NCBI GenBank assembly: GCA_902563305.1
Contig: CACEWP010000002.1
Span: forward strand, 23,066-87,065
Direction of reading: 5' to 3'
DNA: 64,000 nucleotides
DNA from: an uncultured Alphaproteobacteria bacterium
GTDB lineage: Bacteria > Pseudomonadota > Alphaproteobacteria > Methylaequorales > Methylaequoraceae
This document shows positions 19,123 through 27,775 of the stretch, piece after piece. Both the position numbers and the translations under genes were made by a program. The notes beneath the pieces were generated by a model. It searched no databases. It saw nothing but the letters and a program-made list of their open reading frames with translations, and was not told the DNA's origin. Numbering within the stretch: the first letter of the stretch is position 1; every line of letters begins with the position of its first letter.

Positions 19123-19519
19123 CTTTTTCAGAAACTTTGATAAATACTTTTTTTATCCCATTTGATTTCATCTCCTGCATCAAATTATTGAATACGTGAA
19201 TTGAGGCTTTTTTATCAACATCTAGAATATGTTTACTTTCAGTCGATGTTAAAAGTTCTGGTATTTCCTTGAGATCAACTATTTTATTATCATAAAAAAT
19301 CTGGTTTTTTTCGTTAATTGTAAAAACTAAATCTTCTCTTAAATTTTTTATTTCTGCCCCGTGCTCAGATTCAGGTCTTTCAATATCAATTAAATCTTTT
19401 TTACTTACAACTCCAGTCAACAGAAAAAAAATAAGTAATAAAAAGATTAAATTTATCATTGGTATCAAATTTACCATTTCGATTGAATCTTTTTGTTTAT
19501 GGAATTTTTTTAGGTTCAT
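19115..19519 (-). CDS. exbD: ExbD/TolR-family biopolymer transport protein, second copy
   Basis: A 134 aa protein with a short cytoplasmic N-terminus and one transmembrane helix beginning with the family pattern VNLIPMINLIFLLLIFFLL. At the position of the conserved membrane aspartate of ExbD this copy has N (MINLIFL), whereas the upstream copy keeps D (LIDIIFL). The periplasmic domain ends with a VFIKVSEK-type strand. It overlaps exbD1 by 23 bases and tonB by eight. If the missing aspartate is real, this copy may be structural rather than proton-conducting. Confidence 0.82.
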   Translation of the reverse strand: MNLKKFHKQKDSIEMVNLIPMINLIFLLLIFFLLTGVVSKKDLIDIERPESEHGAEIKNLREDLVFTINEKNQIFYDNKIVDLKEIPELLTSTESKHILDVDKKASIHVFNNLMQEMKSNGIKKVFIKVSEKDD

Positions 19520-19907
19520 TTGAAAAATTGACTTCTTTGATTTTATGTATCTTAATTACATCTAAAATTTCTATAAGAGTTTGAAAAGACGTATTCTTGT
19601 CATTTAATATTGCAATTTTTTTAAAACCAATGGATTCCCATTTCTTTAAATAATCGTTTTCCAAAGTCTTTAGCTCAATGACTTTTTCATTTAAAAATAT
19701 TTTTTCATTTCTTAAATATAAAATCATCAATTTATCTTTATTTTGATTGTTTGAAATTTGTTTATTATTATTTACGGAGAAACTTATTTCGTTGTTTTTA
19801 TTAAAATTTGTTGCAAGCATAAAAAAAACTAACATTAGAAATATAATATCAATTAAAGGTATAATATTAATCTTTTGAATATTCTTTTTTTTTTGAACTT
19901 TTAACAT
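19497..19907 (-). CDS. exbD: ExbD/TolR-family biopolymer transport protein, first copy
   Basis: A 136 aa protein: basic N-terminus, then INIIPLIDIIFLMLVFFML with the conserved proton-carrying aspartate (LIDIIF), then a periplasmic domain. It forms the inner-membrane motor with ExbB. It overlaps exbB by one base and the second exbD by 23 bases. Two different exbD genes beside a single exbB are seen in several TonB systems and suggest a heterodimeric ExbD. Confidence 0.87.
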   Translation of the reverse strand: MLKVQKKKNIQKINIIPLIDIIFLMLVFFMLATNFNKNNEISFSVNNNKQISNNQNKDKLMILYLRNEKIFLNEKVIELKTLENDYLKKWESIGFKKIAILNDKNTSFQTLIEILDVIKIHKIKEVNFSNEPKKIP

Positions 19908-20527
19908 TACCTTTTTAATTTAGATAACCTCTGAATAATGATTTCAAAGTTTTCAGATAAAGAACTAACTTTTTTATCAAGAAAATAATGAGAGATTAGG
20001 GCAGGTATGGCAACAATCAAACCCATAGCAGTTGTTAGTAAAGCAGTCCATATACCTCCAGCAAGTATGGATGGATCAACTAGACTTCCTCCAAGCTCAA
20101 GTTCATTGAAAGAATCAATCATTCCAATTACAGTTCCCAGCAATCCAATAAGTGGGCTGACTTGTGATATTATTTCTAAGGAAGGCAAAAAGGAATTTGC
20201 CTTTTTAAATTCTTTGCTAATTAGAATATTAATTTCTTGCTCGATAAGGTTTTCTGTTTGATGAGAATCAATTAGATCAACAATATTTTCTATGAGTAAT
20301 TTCTTCGAACTACTCATCTTTTTAAGTCCATTTTGTTTGACATCGATTAACTTGTATTGTGTTGTAATAGAATCTAAGAAAGTTGAGAGCCTTGAAAAAT
20401 CAAATTTTTTTATAATAAATATTTCAAAATATTTTAAAATTACAATTGCTATTGTTATAATTGACAACAAAAATAACAATGTGAATATTATTCCTCCTTT
20501 ATCCATAAAATTTAAAAAAGTTTCCAT
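19907..20527 (-). CDS. exbB: ExbB/TolQ/MotA-family proton channel
   Basis: A 206 aa inner-membrane protein with three transmembrane segments. The conserved core is LEIISQVSPLIGLLGTVIGMIDSF (a family hallmark) followed by LAGGIWTALLTTAMGLIVAIPAL. It starts 13 bases after the ABC ATPase gene ends, so it is likely on the same transcript as the ABC importer. It works with ExbD and TonB encoded next. Confidence 0.93.
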   Translation of the reverse strand: METFLNFMDKGGIIFTLLFLLSIITIAIVILKYFEIFIIKKFDFSRLSTFLDSITTQYKLIDVKQNGLKKMSSSKKLLIENIVDLIDSHQTENLIEQEINILISKEFKKANSFLPSLEIISQVSPLIGLLGTVIGMIDSFNELELGGSLVDPSILAGGIWTALLTTAMGLIVAIPALISHYFLDKKVSSLSENFEIIIQRLSKLKR

Positions 20528-20540
20528 AAAATTTCTTAAA

Positions 20541-21293
20541 TTATATTAAACCTTCTAAAAGTGACGGGAACTTTTTTTTGAGATGGGAATATTCATTTTG
20601 TATAATTTTATCATCGATACTTAATTTATTTCTCTTTGATTTGACTTTATGATCGTAAACTACTGAAGCGGGTCTTTTTGAAAAGAAAAGAATTCTTTCA
20701 CCCAATAGTATTGCTTCTTTAAGGTTATGAGTAATAAGTATTATGGTTATGGGGTTTTTTTTCCAATAATTTATAAGTACTGAGTATAAACTTTCTGCGG
20801 TAGGTTGATCCAAGGAGACAAAAGGTTCGTCCATTAGTAAAACTTTGGGGTTTCTTACCAATGCCCTTGCAAGTGAAACTTTTCTTCTCATTCCACCTGA
20901 GATAGATTTTGGGAAATAATCTTTAAATTCTTGAAGATTAAAATCTGAAAGAAGTTTATTTATTCTCTCTTTTGATTTGACATCTTCATCACAAACTAAT
21001 TCAATGTTTTCTTCAACTGTAAGCCAAGGTAGAAGCCTTGATGTTTGGAAGACATACCCGAAGTTCTCATTGATCTCTAATTCTTTTTTGTCAAAGGTCA
21101 ATTTTTGATTTTCTGCTTCAATTAATCCACCAATAATATTCATAAGTGTAGTTTTTCCGCACCCTGAAGGACCTACTATACAAACAAATTCATTAGAATT
21201 TATTTTTATATTAATATTTTTAAGAACTTCTACAGTTGAACTATCATGCTTATTAGAGAAAGATTTATTTTTTATATTAATTTCAAAATCCAA
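20541..21293 (-). CDS. ABC importer ATPase (SsuB/TauB/NrtD-like)
   Basis: A 250 aa nucleotide-binding subunit with Walker A GPSGCGKTT, Q-loop near FQTSRLLPW, signature SISGGMRRKVSLARAL, Walker B VLLMDEPF and the H-loop ITHNLKEA. FQTSRLLPW is typical of the nitrate/sulfonate/taurine group. I chose the TTG at 21293: a GGAGG sits seven bases upstream, inside the end of the permease gene, and the longer frame adds unlikely residues. The substrate is unknown. Confidence 0.88.
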   Translation of the reverse strand: MDFEINIKNKSFSNKHDSSTVEVLKNINIKINSNEFVCIVGPSGCGKTTLMNIIGGLIEAENQKLTFDKKELEINENFGYVFQTSRLLPWLTVEENIELVCDEDVKSKERINKLLSDFNLQEFKDYFPKSISGGMRRKVSLARALVRNPKVLLMDEPFVSLDQPTAESLYSVLINYWKKNPITIILITHNLKEAILLGERILFFSKRPASVVYDHKVKSKRNKLSIDDKIIQNEYSHLKKKFPSLLEGLI

Positions 21294-21297
21294 AACT

Positions 21298-22047
21298 TTA
21301 CCTCCACATTGATATTTTTTTTTCAAAGGGTCTAACTAAAATAAATTCTACAAAAATAATTAGAACAACAAAAACTAAAGTGTATGCTAAAATACCTGAA
21401 ATATCAAAAAATTGAAAGAATCCAAATAATTTAAACCCTACACCATTACTTCTACCTAGGAGTTCAACTACTAAAACAATTTTCCAGATTAAAGATAATC
21501 CTGATCTTGCTGATGACAACAAATATGGAAAAAGTTGCGGAAGTATAACCTTGAAGAAAAATTTATTACCAGAGATTTTGTAGAATTTAGCAACATCAAT
21601 ATAGTCTTTCTCTATTGATCTGGCTCCCTCTCTCATTATAACTGCAACCATAGGTATCTTATTAAGAGATACCGCTAAAATTGCAGCAATTTCATTGAGT
21701 CCAAACCACACGTAGCATAAAATTATTATTACCAGTGCTGGAACATTTAATCCTAATATCAACCAATCATCTAAAAAAGTATTTAATTTTTGATTTCTGC
21801 CCATGTAAATTCCTACAAACGTTCCGATAAACATTGCGATTAAAAACGATAAAAAAACTCTTTTTAAGGTTACAGCAGTATGATAATAAATTTCGTAATC
21901 TTCTGATTCAGAAATAATTTTAGAATAAACCTCTTTAGGTCCAGGTAAAAGATCTATATCTAAGTAAAGGCTTGATAATTGCCAAATTCCAAAAAAAATT
22001 ATGATCGATGCAACCCTAATAATTGCGTTTGGACTGCTCTTTTCCAT
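21298..22047 (-). CDS. ABC importer permease (SsuC/TauC-like)
   Basis: A 249 aa integral membrane protein with about six helices. The BPD_transp_1 EAA-like loop (IEKDYIDVAKFYKISGNKFFFKVILPQLFPY, quoted here only by its ends IEKDY and LPQLFPY) couples to the ATPase. It starts two bases after the substrate-binding protein stop and ends four bases before the ATPase start. Confidence 0.88.
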   Translation of the reverse strand: MEKSSPNAIIRVASIIIFFGIWQLSSLYLDIDLLPGPKEVYSKIISESEDYEIYYHTAVTLKRVFLSFLIAMFIGTFVGIYMGRNQKLNTFLDDWLILGLNVPALVIIILCYVWFGLNEIAAILAVSLNKIPMVAVIMREGARSIEKDYIDVAKFYKISGNKFFFKVILPQLFPYLLSSARSGLSLIWKIVLVVELLGRSNGVGFKLFGFFQFFDISGILAYTLVFVVLIIFVEFILVRPFEKKISMWR

Positions 22048-22049
22048 TT

Positions 22050-23057
22050 TTACCTAGTCCAAAAAGTTCCAGGTGAGAGTGATTTAGCCTTACCAACGAG
22101 TTCTTTGCCTCCAACATCGGATAAAATTGAATAAAGCTTTTTTGAACCGTTGATTTGTTCAGTTGAAAATTCACCCTCAGGTATTCCTTCTCTATATATA
22201 TCTCTAAGTTTTAAAAAAAGTTTATCATTTTTGGCATTCATGTGAGGTCTAACTTTTTCCCAGACATCGTCAGAGGTTAACATTAATTTTTTTGCTTGAT
22301 CAGATGTTGATAAAAAATCATTTAAAAGAGATTTCTGTTTAATTGCCCATTCCTCTTTAAAAACCCAACCTATAACTGGAATACCTGTTGGAAGGTCTAG
22401 TTTTTTTAAAATATCAGTAATATTAATTACTTTGGTGAATTTTTTGTTTGTTAGGAGTTTAGCTTGATATGGCCAATATGTTAGGATTGCATCAAAACTG
22501 TTTTGTTCAATTTTTTTATTCAGGAGAGGAGGGGCTCCAAAAATCTGTCTGCTCACATCTTTTAATTCTTTACCGTATTCTTTCTTATAATATGCTCTGA
22601 ATATCAGCCATCCTTTATCAACTTGACCGCCAGCAATACCTATTTTTTTTCCTTCAAGGTCTCCTTCATCTTCTATTTTTGAGTCTATCGATGCTATCAG
22701 ACCGCCTGCAGACATGGAATGAGGAACAAATGCAAATTCTCTTCCTTCACTTCTTTGTCTAGAAACCCAGAACCAATCTGTTACTATTAAATCAACTGCA
22801 CCACCTTGCAGAGCAACAGCGGCAGCATTTTTACTTGCAAGTTCCACGATTTCAATATTGAAACCATTTTTTTTATCGAGCTCAAGATCTTTAATTAGTT
22901 TAAGTTCCCAGTTAACGCTTCCATATTGAAGTGAACCAATTTTAATATTTTTAGCTTCTAAGAATGAATGGAAAACAAAAAATAAGCTAAAATATAAAAA
23001 TAAATAAAATTTTTTAATTTTTTTATTAGAGTTATTGCACATAATTTTAATTATCAT
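22050..23057 (-). CDS. ABC importer substrate-binding protein (NMT1/SsuA-like)
   Basis: A 335 aa periplasmic protein with a signal peptide (hydrophobic core FYLFLYFSLFFVF, cleavage near LEA). The mature fold starts IKIGSLQYGSVNWEL and has the type II binding-protein features ALQGGAVDLIVTDWFW and GIAGGQVDKGW found in NMT1/THI5 and sulfonate/nitrate binders. The substrate cannot be read from sequence. It heads a seven-gene run continuing into exbB-exbD-exbD-tonB. The start could be ATG 23057 or 23042. Confidence 0.82.
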   Translation of the reverse strand: MIIKIMCNNSNKKIKKFYLFLYFSLFFVFHSFLEAKNIKIGSLQYGSVNWELKLIKDLELDKKNGFNIEIVELASKNAAAVALQGGAVDLIVTDWFWVSRQRSEGREFAFVPHSMSAGGLIASIDSKIEDEGDLEGKKIGIAGGQVDKGWLIFRAYYKKEYGKELKDVSRQIFGAPPLLNKKIEQNSFDAILTYWPYQAKLLTNKKFTKVINITDILKKLDLPTGIPVIGWVFKEEWAIKQKSLLNDFLSTSDQAKKLMLTSDDVWEKVRPHMNAKNDKLFLKLRDIYREGIPEGEFSTEQINGSKKLYSILSDVGGKELVGKAKSLSPGTFWTR

Positions 23058-23138
23058 TCCTTTATTAATTAATATATTGTAATTTCTATACTTAATATCA
23101 AACTGCTGTCAATGTTAGTTTTTTTTGATGAATGTAAT

Positions 23139-23372
23139 ATGAAAGCTAAAGTATATAATTTAGATCTAAATGGCTATAAATGTCCTATTCCAATTCTAAA
23201 GATTTCAAAGAAATTTAAAGAAATCAAAAAAGGTGATATTATTGAAGTTAATACCGATGATCCCAAAGCTGAAAAGGATATAAATGAACTTTGTGAAAAT
23301 ATTAAAATAAAAATCTTAAAAAAAGATTTTATCGGTAGTAAAAAAATGTTTTTTAAACTCCAAAAATATTAA
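23139..23372 (+). CDS. tusA: TusA/SirA-family sulfur carrier protein
   Basis: A 77 aa protein beginning LDLNGYKCPIPILK. The cysteine in the CPxP motif is the persulfide carrier of TusA-like proteins, used for tRNA thiolation and other sulfur relays. The rest matches the small two-layer fold. ATG 23139 fits family length; ATG 23112 would add nine residues. It diverges from the ABC importer gene, but a shared role in sulfur is only a guess. Confidence 0.85.
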   Translation: MKAKVYNLDLNGYKCPIPILKISKKFKEIKKGDIIEVNTDDPKAEKDINELCENIKIKILKKDFIGSKKMFFKLQKY

Positions 23373-23385
23373 TAATTAATTTAAA

Positions 23386-23625
23386 ATGAAAGAAATATTA
23401 GACAAAAAAATAGATAATCTCTCCTATGAGCAGGCTTTTGAAAAACTTCAAAAAATTATTCAATTACTTGAGGAGGGAAATGTTTCTCTTGATAACTCAA
23501 TAAAATATTATGAACAAGGAATTTTACTAAAAGATTATTGTGAGAAAAAATTACAAAATGCGGAAATGAAAATAAGGACTGTCATCAATAAACCTGAAGA
23601 CAGTAAAAAAGATGAAAGAGATTGA
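23386..23625 (+). CDS. xseB: Exodeoxyribonuclease VII small subunit
   Basis: A 79 aa helical protein with the XseB hallmark: YEQAFEKLQKIIQLLEEGNVSLD, quoted here by its ends YEQAFEKL and GNVSLD, then YYEQGILLKDYCEKKL. It partners XseA in degrading single-stranded DNA. The end overlaps ispA by 14 bases. The xseB-ispA-tlyA order is an alphaproteobacterial neighbourhood. Confidence 0.92.
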   Translation: MKEILDKKIDNLSYEQAFEKLQKIIQLLEEGNVSLDNSIKYYEQGILLKDYCEKKLQNAEMKIRTVINKPEDSKKDERD

Positions 23626-24490
23626 AAGATTCATTCTTCATTTTGCTCATGAATTTGACAAACTTTTAATAAAGCTTTTACCAAAAAATCAATATTCTTC
23701 AAAATTGTATAATGCAATGAAATATTCAATTAATGTAGGTGGTAAAAGGTTAAGACCATTATTTTTGATTGAGATAGCAAAAATTTTTAAAGTTAAAAAA
23801 AATATGGCATTAAGGGCTGCTGCTGCAATAGAATTAATTCATTGTTACTCATTAGTTCATGATGATCTTCCTGCAATGGATGATGATGATATGAGAAGAG
23901 GGCACATGACTTGTCATAAAAAGTTTGATGATGCAACTGCGATATTAGTTGGAGACGCATTTCAATCATTGGCTTTTGAAATTCTATCTGATAAAAGAAC
24001 CCATCCTAACCCTGAGGTAAGATGTTTATTGATAAATGAACTATCTCAGGCATCTGGTGCACTAGGAATGGTTGGGGGACAAATGCTTGACCTAGTTGCC
24101 GAAAAAAAAAAGCTTTCTCTTCAAGAGATTTTAGTTCTTCAAAAACTAAAAACAGGTGAATTGTTTCGGTTTTCCTGTATTGCAGGTCCAATTTTATCTG
24201 AAGAGAAAAATTTAAAAAATTTTGACGAATTTGCTCATAATCTTGGTTTGGCATTTCAAATAAAAGACGATCTATTAGATATTGAGGGTGATGAAAAAAA
24301 AATGGGTAAAAAACTAAATAAAGATGCTTCAAGAGGAAAGAGTACTCTCATTTCTTTTTTTGGAAAAGAAAACGCTAAAAAAAAATCAAATGATTTAATT
24401 AATAATTCCAAAAAAATTTTAAGACCTTATGGGAAACAAGCAAAAAGAATTATAGATTTAACTAACTTTGTTATTACTAGAAATAATTAA
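23612..24490 (+). CDS. ispA: Farnesyl/geranyl diphosphate synthase
   Basis: IspA makes farnesyl diphosphate from IPP and DMAPP, feeding quinones, undecaprenol and, via crtE, carotenoids. The 292 aa protein carries GGKRLRP, the first aspartate motif HDDLPAMDDDD, GDAFQSLAFEIL, and the second motif FQIKDDLLDIEGD. It overlaps xseB at its start and directly abuts tlyA at its stop. dxs, often next in this neighbourhood, is absent. Confidence 0.93.
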   Translation: MKEIERFILHFAHEFDKLLIKLLPKNQYSSKLYNAMKYSINVGGKRLRPLFLIEIAKIFKVKKNMALRAAAAIELIHCYSLVHDDLPAMDDDDMRRGHMTCHKKFDDATAILVGDAFQSLAFEILSDKRTHPNPEVRCLLINELSQASGALGMVGGQMLDLVAEKKKLSLQEILVLQKLKTGELFRFSCIAGPILSEEKNLKNFDEFAHNLGLAFQIKDDLLDIEGDEKKMGKKLNKDASRGKSTLISFFGKENAKKKSNDLINNSKKILRPYGKQAKRIIDLTNFVITRNN

Positions 24491-25255
24491 ATGTTCATTA
24501 CCAGAATAGTGCCTAAGAGTCTAGATAGACAGAGAATTGATTTTATTCTTAAAGAATTAGATCTGGCTGAATCTAGAAATCAGGCACTAGGATTAATTAT
24601 CTCAGGCAAGGTATTTGTTGATGAAATTAAAACCATAAAACCAGGAAAAATAATTAAAAGTAATGCAACAATCAAACTTATAAAGAGTGATCATAAATGG
24701 GTTTCAAGGGGTGGAATAAAATTAAACCATGCTATTGATAAGTTAGACCTTGAAGTATCTGAAAAGATATCTCTAGATATAGGGTGCTCAACGGGAGGTT
24801 TTACTGATGTTCTTCTTCATAGAGGAGTAAAAAAGGTATATGGGATAGATGTTGGTTATGGACAGTTTGACTGGAAACTTAGAAATTCCGATAGAGTTGT
24901 TTTATTGGAAAGAACTAATGCTAGAGATATCAATACAAAAAAAGTTCCCGAACTGATAGATTTTGTTGTTTGTGATGTAAGCTTTATATCAATTAGAAAG
25001 ATTCTTATTCCAGTTAAGAAAGTCCTGAATAAAAAATATGATATAGTTGCATTAATCAAACCTCAATTTGAAGCTTCAAAAAGTCAAATTGGTCGAGGAG
25101 GGATTATTAAAGATGTCTTGTTACATAAAAAAATTTGTGAGGATATTCTTAATTGGTCAAAAGAAAATTTCCAAAATCACTCAATTAAGATTATTGATAG
25201 CCCTATTTTGGGACAAAAAGGCAATAAAGAATTTTTTATACATATAAAATGTTAG
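24491..25255 (+). CDS. tlyA: TlyA-family rRNA methyltransferase
   Basis: A 254 aa protein with an N-terminal S4 domain (residues about 8-65: [19 protein letters not shown]) and an FtsJ-like SAM-binding domain ([19 protein letters not shown] and YGIDVGYGQ). TlyA methylates ribose 2'-OH in 16S and sometimes 23S rRNA; members of this family in alphaproteobacteria are also annotated as hemolysin A. The ATG follows the ispA TAA with no gap. The stop overlaps the convergent aroC by four bases. Confidence 0.9.
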   Translation: MFITRIVPKSLDRQRIDFILKELDLAESRNQALGLIISGKVFVDEIKTIKPGKIIKSNATIKLIKSDHKWVSRGGIKLNHAIDKLDLEVSEKISLDIGCSTGGFTDVLLHRGVKKVYGIDVGYGQFDWKLRNSDRVVLLERTNARDINTKKVPELIDFVVCDVSFISIRKILIPVKKVLNKKYDIVALIKPQFEASKSQIGRGGIIKDVLLHKKICEDILNWSKENFQNHSIKIIDSPILGQKGNKEFFIHIKC

Positions 25256-26322
25256 ATTTTATTTTTAAGATTTAACAAATATAAGTCAGCGAGAGTTATC
25301 GCAACCATTGCCTCTCCAATCGGTACAGCTCTAATTCCTACACATGGATCATGTCGACCTTTTGTGATAATCGATGTATTCTTATAATTTACATCGATAG
25401 TTTTTCTTTTAGAGAGAATAGAACTTGTGGGTTTAACTACAAATTTTACAACAATATCTTGACCAGATGATATTCCTCCAAGTGAGCCACCTGAATTATT
25501 AGACTTAAAAAAAACCTTTTTATTTTTATATACTATTTCATCTGAATTTTCTTCTCCACGTAATTCTGCACTTTTAAATCCATTTCCCATTTCAAAACCC
25601 TTCACTGCTGGTATACTCATTATAGCTTGTGCAAGTAGTGCATCAATTTTAGAAAAAACTGGTTCACCTAGTCCCATTGGAACTCCTGTTGCAGTTATTT
25701 GAATTATAGCTCCAACTGAAGACCCTTCTTTTCTAACTTTTAAAAGATATTTTTCCCATGTCTCTAAAACATGTTTATCTGGACAAAAAAAACTGTTGTT
25801 ATCTACTTCATTCCAGTCCCAATTTTTTGGGTTAATCTTTTTTTCTCCAATTTGAATTAATGCCCCTCTAATTTTAATCTTCGTTCCAAGAATTTTTTGT
25901 GCAATGGCCCCTGCAGCAACTCTCATTGCAGTTTCGCGTGCAGATGCTCTTCCACCTCCTCTATAATCTCTAATGCCATATTTAACTTGATATGTATAAT
26001 CCGCATGGCCTGGTCTAAATTTATTTTTAATATCATCATAATCTTTTGATCTCTGATCAGAGTTGTAAATAATTAAAGAGATTGGAGTGCCAGTTGTTTT
26101 TTTATTAAATGTTCCAGATAAAATTTTTACTTTATCTTCCTCTTTTCTTTGAGTTGTAAATTTTGATTGCCCTGGTTTCCTTCTATCTAAAAATTTTTGA
26201 ATATATTTTTCATCAATTTCTAAGTTTGGAGGAACCCCGTCTATTACACAACCCAAAGCCTCCCCATGACTTTCTCCCCAAGTTGTAACTTTGAAAATTT
26301 GTCCTAAGGTGCTTCCTGTCAT
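25252..26322 (-). CDS. aroC: Chorismate synthase
   Basis: AroC converts EPSP to chorismate using reduced FMN, the last shikimate step. The 356 aa protein has the signatures [14 protein letters not shown] near residue 16, [24 protein letters not shown], and [14 protein letters not shown] near the C-terminus. It follows fabI by two bases on the same strand. Confidence 0.97.
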   Translation of the reverse strand: MTGSTLGQIFKVTTWGESHGEALGCVIDGVPPNLEIDEKYIQKFLDRRKPGQSKFTTQRKEEDKVKILSGTFNKKTTGTPISLIIYNSDQRSKDYDDIKNKFRPGHADYTYQVKYGIRDYRGGGRASARETAMRVAAGAIAQKILGTKIKIRGALIQIGEKKINPKNWDWNEVDNNSFFCPDKHVLETWEKYLLKVRKEGSSVGAIIQITATGVPMGLGEPVFSKIDALLAQAIMSIPAVKGFEMGNGFKSAELRGEENSDEIVYKNKKVFFKSNNSGGSLGGISSGQDIVVKFVVKPTSSILSKRKTIDVNYKNTSIITKGRHDPCVGIRAVPIGEAMVAITLADLYLLNLKNKI

Positions 26323-26324
26323 TA

Positions 26325-27137
26325 TTAACGTTCTACAGTTATATCAGGTGCATCAACAGATTTCATTCCAACAACATGATAACCACAGTCAACATGAATT
26401 ACTTCACCAGTAACGCCTGATGATAGGTCGGACAATAAATAAATAGAATTTTTCCCAACCTCATCTATTGATGTAACTCTTCCAAGTGGAGAGTTATATT
26501 CATTCCACTTTAGTATATATCTAAAATCTGAAATTCCTGACGCAGCTAAAGTTTTTATTGGACCTGCAGATATAGCATTTACTCTTATATTTTTTTTTCC
26601 AAGGTCAACTGCTATATATTTAACGCTTGTTTCTAAGGCAGATTTAGCAATCCCCATTACATTGTAATGTGGCATAACTCTTTCAGCACCAAGATACGAA
26701 AGAGTTAGAATTTGTCCACCAGATTTCATGTATTTTTGAGCCCGTTGACATAAAGCTGTAAATGAATAACAAGAAACATCCAGAGTATTAATAAAGTTTT
26801 CTCTTGAAGTATTAACATACTCGCCCTTCAGTTGGTCTTTATCTGAAAATGCAATGGAGTGAACAAGGAAGTCAAAAGAATCCCATGTTTTTGATAAGGC
26901 ATTGAAAAAGCTTTCTATGCTTGAATCTGAACTGACATCACATTGTAAAACTAAATTTGAATTACATTGTTGTGCTAGAGGTTCAACTCTTTTTTTGATC
27001 GAATCATTAACGTAAGAAAAACCAAGCTCAGCTCCATAATCACTTAAACTTTTAGCTATTCCCCATGCTATTGATTTATCATTCGCTATCCCTAATATTA
27101 GTCCTTTTTTGCCTTTTAAATTAATTAATGAATCCAT
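26325..27137 (-). CDS. fabI: Enoyl-ACP reductase (NADH)
   Basis: FabI catalyses the last reduction of fatty acid elongation. The 270 aa short-chain dehydrogenase fold has [18 protein letters not shown] (the FabI variant of the cofactor loop), and the catalytic Tyr-x6-Lys is in [12 protein letters not shown]. It ends with a family-typical GYHVVGM region. ATG 27137 is preferred: GGA lies five bases upstream and the longer frame begins with TTG. fabI and aroC form an operon. Confidence 0.95.
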   Translation of the reverse strand: MDSLINLKGKKGLILGIANDKSIAWGIAKSLSDYGAELGFSYVNDSIKKRVEPLAQQCNSNLVLQCDVSSDSSIESFFNALSKTWDSFDFLVHSIAFSDKDQLKGEYVNTSRENFINTLDVSCYSFTALCQRAQKYMKSGGQILTLSYLGAERVMPHYNVMGIAKSALETSVKYIAVDLGKKNIRVNAISAGPIKTLAASGISDFRYILKWNEYNSPLGRVTSIDEVGKNSIYLLSDLSSGVTGEVIHVDCGYHVVGMKSVDAPDITVER

Positions 27138-27205
27138 TTTTTCCAACCAAATTTATTGATTAACAATTATCTATTCATATATTATATACTAATAAAAAAG
27201 ATATA

Positions 27206-27775
27206 ATGAATCCTTTTAAAAAATTTAATTTGTGGTTTAACTTAGCCAAAAAAAATCACCCCTTCGATCACACTGCTTTTGCTTTAGGTACAACCATTAA
27301 TAAAGAAGTATATGTGAGAATGGTTTTGTTAAAAATAATAATGGAAGATGGTTTTGTTTTTTTTACTAATTTGAAAAGTAAAAAAGGGCAACATTTTAAT
27401 GCTAATAAGAATTTATCTATGTGCTTTTATTGGGAATCTATTCACAAACAAATAAGAATTGTTGGAAAAGGTTCAATTGTAAGCAAAAAAATATCTGATG
27501 ATTATTTTAATTCACGGCCTAGAGGAAGCCAAATTGGTGCATGGGTCTCTAAACAATCATCTGAAATACCATCTTTTGATTACCTAAAGAAAAGAGAAAT
27601 GCATTTTGAAAAAAAATTTAAAGATTACCAGGTACCTAGACCAGACTATTGGGAGGGTATAAAAATTAAACCTAGAGAGTTTGAATTTTGGCAACAAGGA
27701 GATTATAGGCTTCACAAAAGAGAAGCTTATTATTTAAAAAACAATAATTGGAAAAGAAAAATACTTTCTCCTTAA
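27206..27775 (+). CDS. pdxH: Pyridoxamine 5'-phosphate oxidase
   Basis: PdxH makes pyridoxal phosphate from PNP/PMP with FMN. At 189 aa it is a little short. It shows the FMN/substrate motifs VRMVLLK, FFTNLKSKKG, FYWESIHKQIRIVG, a QIGAWVSKQS region, and the C-terminal FWQQGDYRLHKRE(A) plus WKRKILSP, typical of the family. The stop abuts the convergent hemA with no spacer. Confidence 0.93.
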   Translation: MNPFKKFNLWFNLAKKNHPFDHTAFALGTTINKEVYVRMVLLKIIMEDGFVFFTNLKSKKGQHFNANKNLSMCFYWESIHKQIRIVGKGSIVSKKISDDYFNSRPRGSQIGAWVSKQSSEIPSFDYLKKREMHFEKKFKDYQVPRPDYWEGIKIKPREFEFWQQGDYRLHKREAYYLKNNNWKRKILSP

